Shown: positions 6,007 through 7,096 of the stretch, one piece after another | Layout of the letters: every line of letters begins with the position of its first letter | Numbering within the stretch: position 1 is the first letter of the stretch | Source: CAYGUI01 sp964353115 | GTDB lineage: Bacteria > Pseudomonadota > Gammaproteobacteria > JAGOUU01 | Reading direction: 5' to 3' | DNA length: 7,096 bases | Assembly (NCBI GenBank): GCA_964353115.1 | Contig: CAYGUI010000063.1 | Coordinates: 1 to 7,096 of the forward strand | The notes under the pieces: generated by a model | Databases searched by the model: none | Told to the model about the DNA's origin: nothing | What the model saw: only the letters and a program-made list of their open reading frames with translations | Program-made: the position numbers and the translations under genes

Positions 6007-7096
6007 GACCACTCACCTATTGCTTTATTAATTCGTGTTAAAGTTTTTTCACGACCCAAAAGCTGTAATGTGGCGGCAATTGATGGAGAATTAGTATCGC
6101 CAGTAACTGCGATTCTAAGTGGCTGTGCTACTTGAGGGAATTTTAAATTATTTTCTTTAACTACTTCTTTTATCAAATCATTAATTTTTTCCTCTGACCA
6201 TGGATTTAACATATCAAGATCAGAAAAAACTATTTTTAATATTTTTGCAGTATCTGATTTAACAAATTTATCTACCGACTCTTTGTTATATTTAACTTCA
6301 TCTTCATAAAAATACTGGCAATTAAGAGCAAGATCGCGCAAAGTTTTATATTTATCACGAACTAAAACTAATAAATCTTCTAAATCCGGCCCATTTTTTT
6401 TATTAATGCCAATAAAATCAAATTGCCATTCAAGCTCTTCAGCAACTTCAACGGTTGGTAGTGTTTTAATATAATGATGATTTAACCAATCTAATTTTTC
6501 TGGGTTAACTGCTGCCGCTGAATTATTAACATTATCCATATTAAAATCGCGAATCATGTCAGTTAAACTAAAAATTTCGTCATCACCATGCGACCATCCA
6601 AGTCTTACTAAATAATTTAATAATGCTTGTGGTAAATAACCATCTTTTCTAAATTCTAAAACGCTTACTGCACCATGACGCTTTGATAATTTTTTCCCAT
6701 CAGGACCTAAAATCATCGGAACATGGGCATATAATGGAGGTGTTTTTCCAAGAGCCTGCATGATGTTAATTTGCCGTGGGGTATTATTTATATGATCATC
6801 GCCACGAATAACATGGCTAATTTCCATATCTAGATCATCAATAACAACTGAAAAATTATAAGTTGGCACACCGTCAGAGCGAACTAAAATAACATCATCA
6901 AGCTCTGAGTTTTGTACTGTAATTTTGCCATGAATTAAATCACAAAAAGATACTTCACCTTCAAGTGGATTTCTAAAACGAATAACAAATGGCTCGTCTT
7001 TATCTAAATTTTGATCGCGACAATGCCCGTCATAACGTGGCTTTTCTTTTTTTTCTAGTTGCTCTTCGCGTAATTTTTCTAAGCGCTCTTTACTGC
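6003..7096 (-). CDS. gltX: Glutamyl-tRNA synthetase, 5' end outside the window
   Basis: This class I aminoacyl-tRNA synthetase charges tRNA with glutamate in the cytoplasm. The frame is open without a stop from the window edge (first full codon at 7094) to the TGA at 6003, giving 363 visible residues of an expected ~470. The missing ~110 N-terminal residues would hold the HIGH motif. Visible hallmarks are SKERLEKLREEQ and KPRYDGHCR near the edge, DGVPTYNF followed by HVIRGDDHINNTPRQ, the KMSKS-type loop GKKLSKRHGAVSV, and the helical anticodon-binding C-terminus ending near LTRINKAIGEW. A GTG at 6869 is internal (the Val of DGVPTYNF), not the start. In the zinc site, the position of the E. 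coli ligand H127 is Asp here (CRD instead of CRH), while the Cys matching C125 is kept; the other ligands lie beyond the edge. It is the first visible gene of the gltX-tyrP-icd row, and its promoter is not in view. Confidence 0.96.
   Translation of the reverse strand, partial: SKERLEKLREEQLEKKEKPRYDGHCRDQNLDKDEPFVIRFRNPLEGEVSFCDLIHGKITVQNSELDDVILVRSDGVPTYNFSVVIDDLDMEISHVIRGDDHINNTPRQINIMQALGKTPPLYAHVPMILGPDGKKLSKRHGAVSVLEFRKDGYLPQALLNYLVRLGWSHGDDEIFSLTDMIRDFNMDNVNNSAAAVNPEKLDWLNHHYIKTLPTVEVAEELEWQFDFIGINKKNGPDLEDLLVLVRDKYKTLRDLALNCQYFYEDEVKYNKESVDKFVKSDTAKILKIVFSDLDMLNPWSEEKINDLIKEVVKENNLKFPQVAQPLRIAVTGDTNSPSIAATLQLLGREKTLTRINKAIGEWS
6012..6018 (-). promoter_or_regulatory. tyrP ribosome binding site inside gltX
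   Basis: AGGTGAG on the minus strand, five bases before the ATG at 6006, is a good Shine-Dalgarno match. It lies within the last codons of gltX, whose TGA stop overlaps the tyrP ATG as ATGA (6006-6003). This arrangement favours coupled translation and rules against the GTG at 6012, which overlaps the site itself. Confidence 0.75.

Noticed and set aside
5768..6016. 82-residue minus-strand open frame
   Set aside because: It runs in another frame over the well-supported tyrP N-terminus and has no family motif.
5813..6031. 72-residue plus-strand open frame
   Set aside because: It lies antisense to the conserved tyrP start region and the gltX end; it has no domain or promoter support.
6003..6869. 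gltX starting at the GTG at 6869 as a short stand-alone protein
   Set aside because: The frame stays open to the window edge and upstream codons match GltX (KERLEKLREEQ, KPRYDG), so the GTG is an internal Val codon.

Overview
The window comes from an AT-rich gammaproteobacterium. The isocitrate dehydrogenase is close to the enterobacterial NADP-type enzyme, the glucosaminidase is of the gammaproteobacterial Bax type, and the coding regions are biased to A/T and to Lys/Asn/Ile/Leu codons. A host-associated lineage of the Legionellales or Francisella kind would fit, but nothing here fixes the taxon. There are seven protein genes, no RNA gene, and no gene-free stretch over 300 bases. The longest gap is about 210 bases, between two convergent gene groups.

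Left half, plus strand: a compact type IV pilus / competence-like assembly cassette. It holds a short PilB/GspE ATPase (48-893), a short PilC/GspF inner-membrane platform protein that overlaps it by 11 bases (883-1899), and a normal-length prepilin peptidase PilD (1907-2674). An exported Bax-type glucosaminidase (2713-3420) follows. PilB lacks both its N-terminal domain and the C-terminal end; PilC lacks its cytoplasmic N-terminus. The two missing pieces that face each other meet at the pilB-pilC junction. In size and order the trio resembles the Gram-positive ComGA-ComGB-ComC core. pilC (and, less extremely, pilB) is far more AT-rich than pilD.

Right half, minus strand: a tightly packed gene row, gltX (5' end outside the window) > tyrP > icd. 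gltX and tyrP overlap at ATGA, and the icd ribosome binding site overlaps the tyrP stop codon. The three products (glutamyl-tRNA synthetase, aromatic amino acid permease, TCA-cycle isocitrate dehydrogenase) have no single shared pathway, although glutamate/2-oxoglutarate links gltX and icd.

Between the two convergent groups (3418-3613) lies a GC-rich, hairpin-dense composite repeat. It has two perfect 51-base direct repeats, further hairpins, and imperfect terminal inverted repeats of the form AAAAACCCYCGY. It resembles a non-autonomous palindromic or MITE/REP-like element. The bax stop codon lies inside its first copy, and on the minus strand it carries terminator-like structures for the icd transcript. 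This element and the reduced pilus core are the most noteworthy items; nothing in the window shows a wholly new system.
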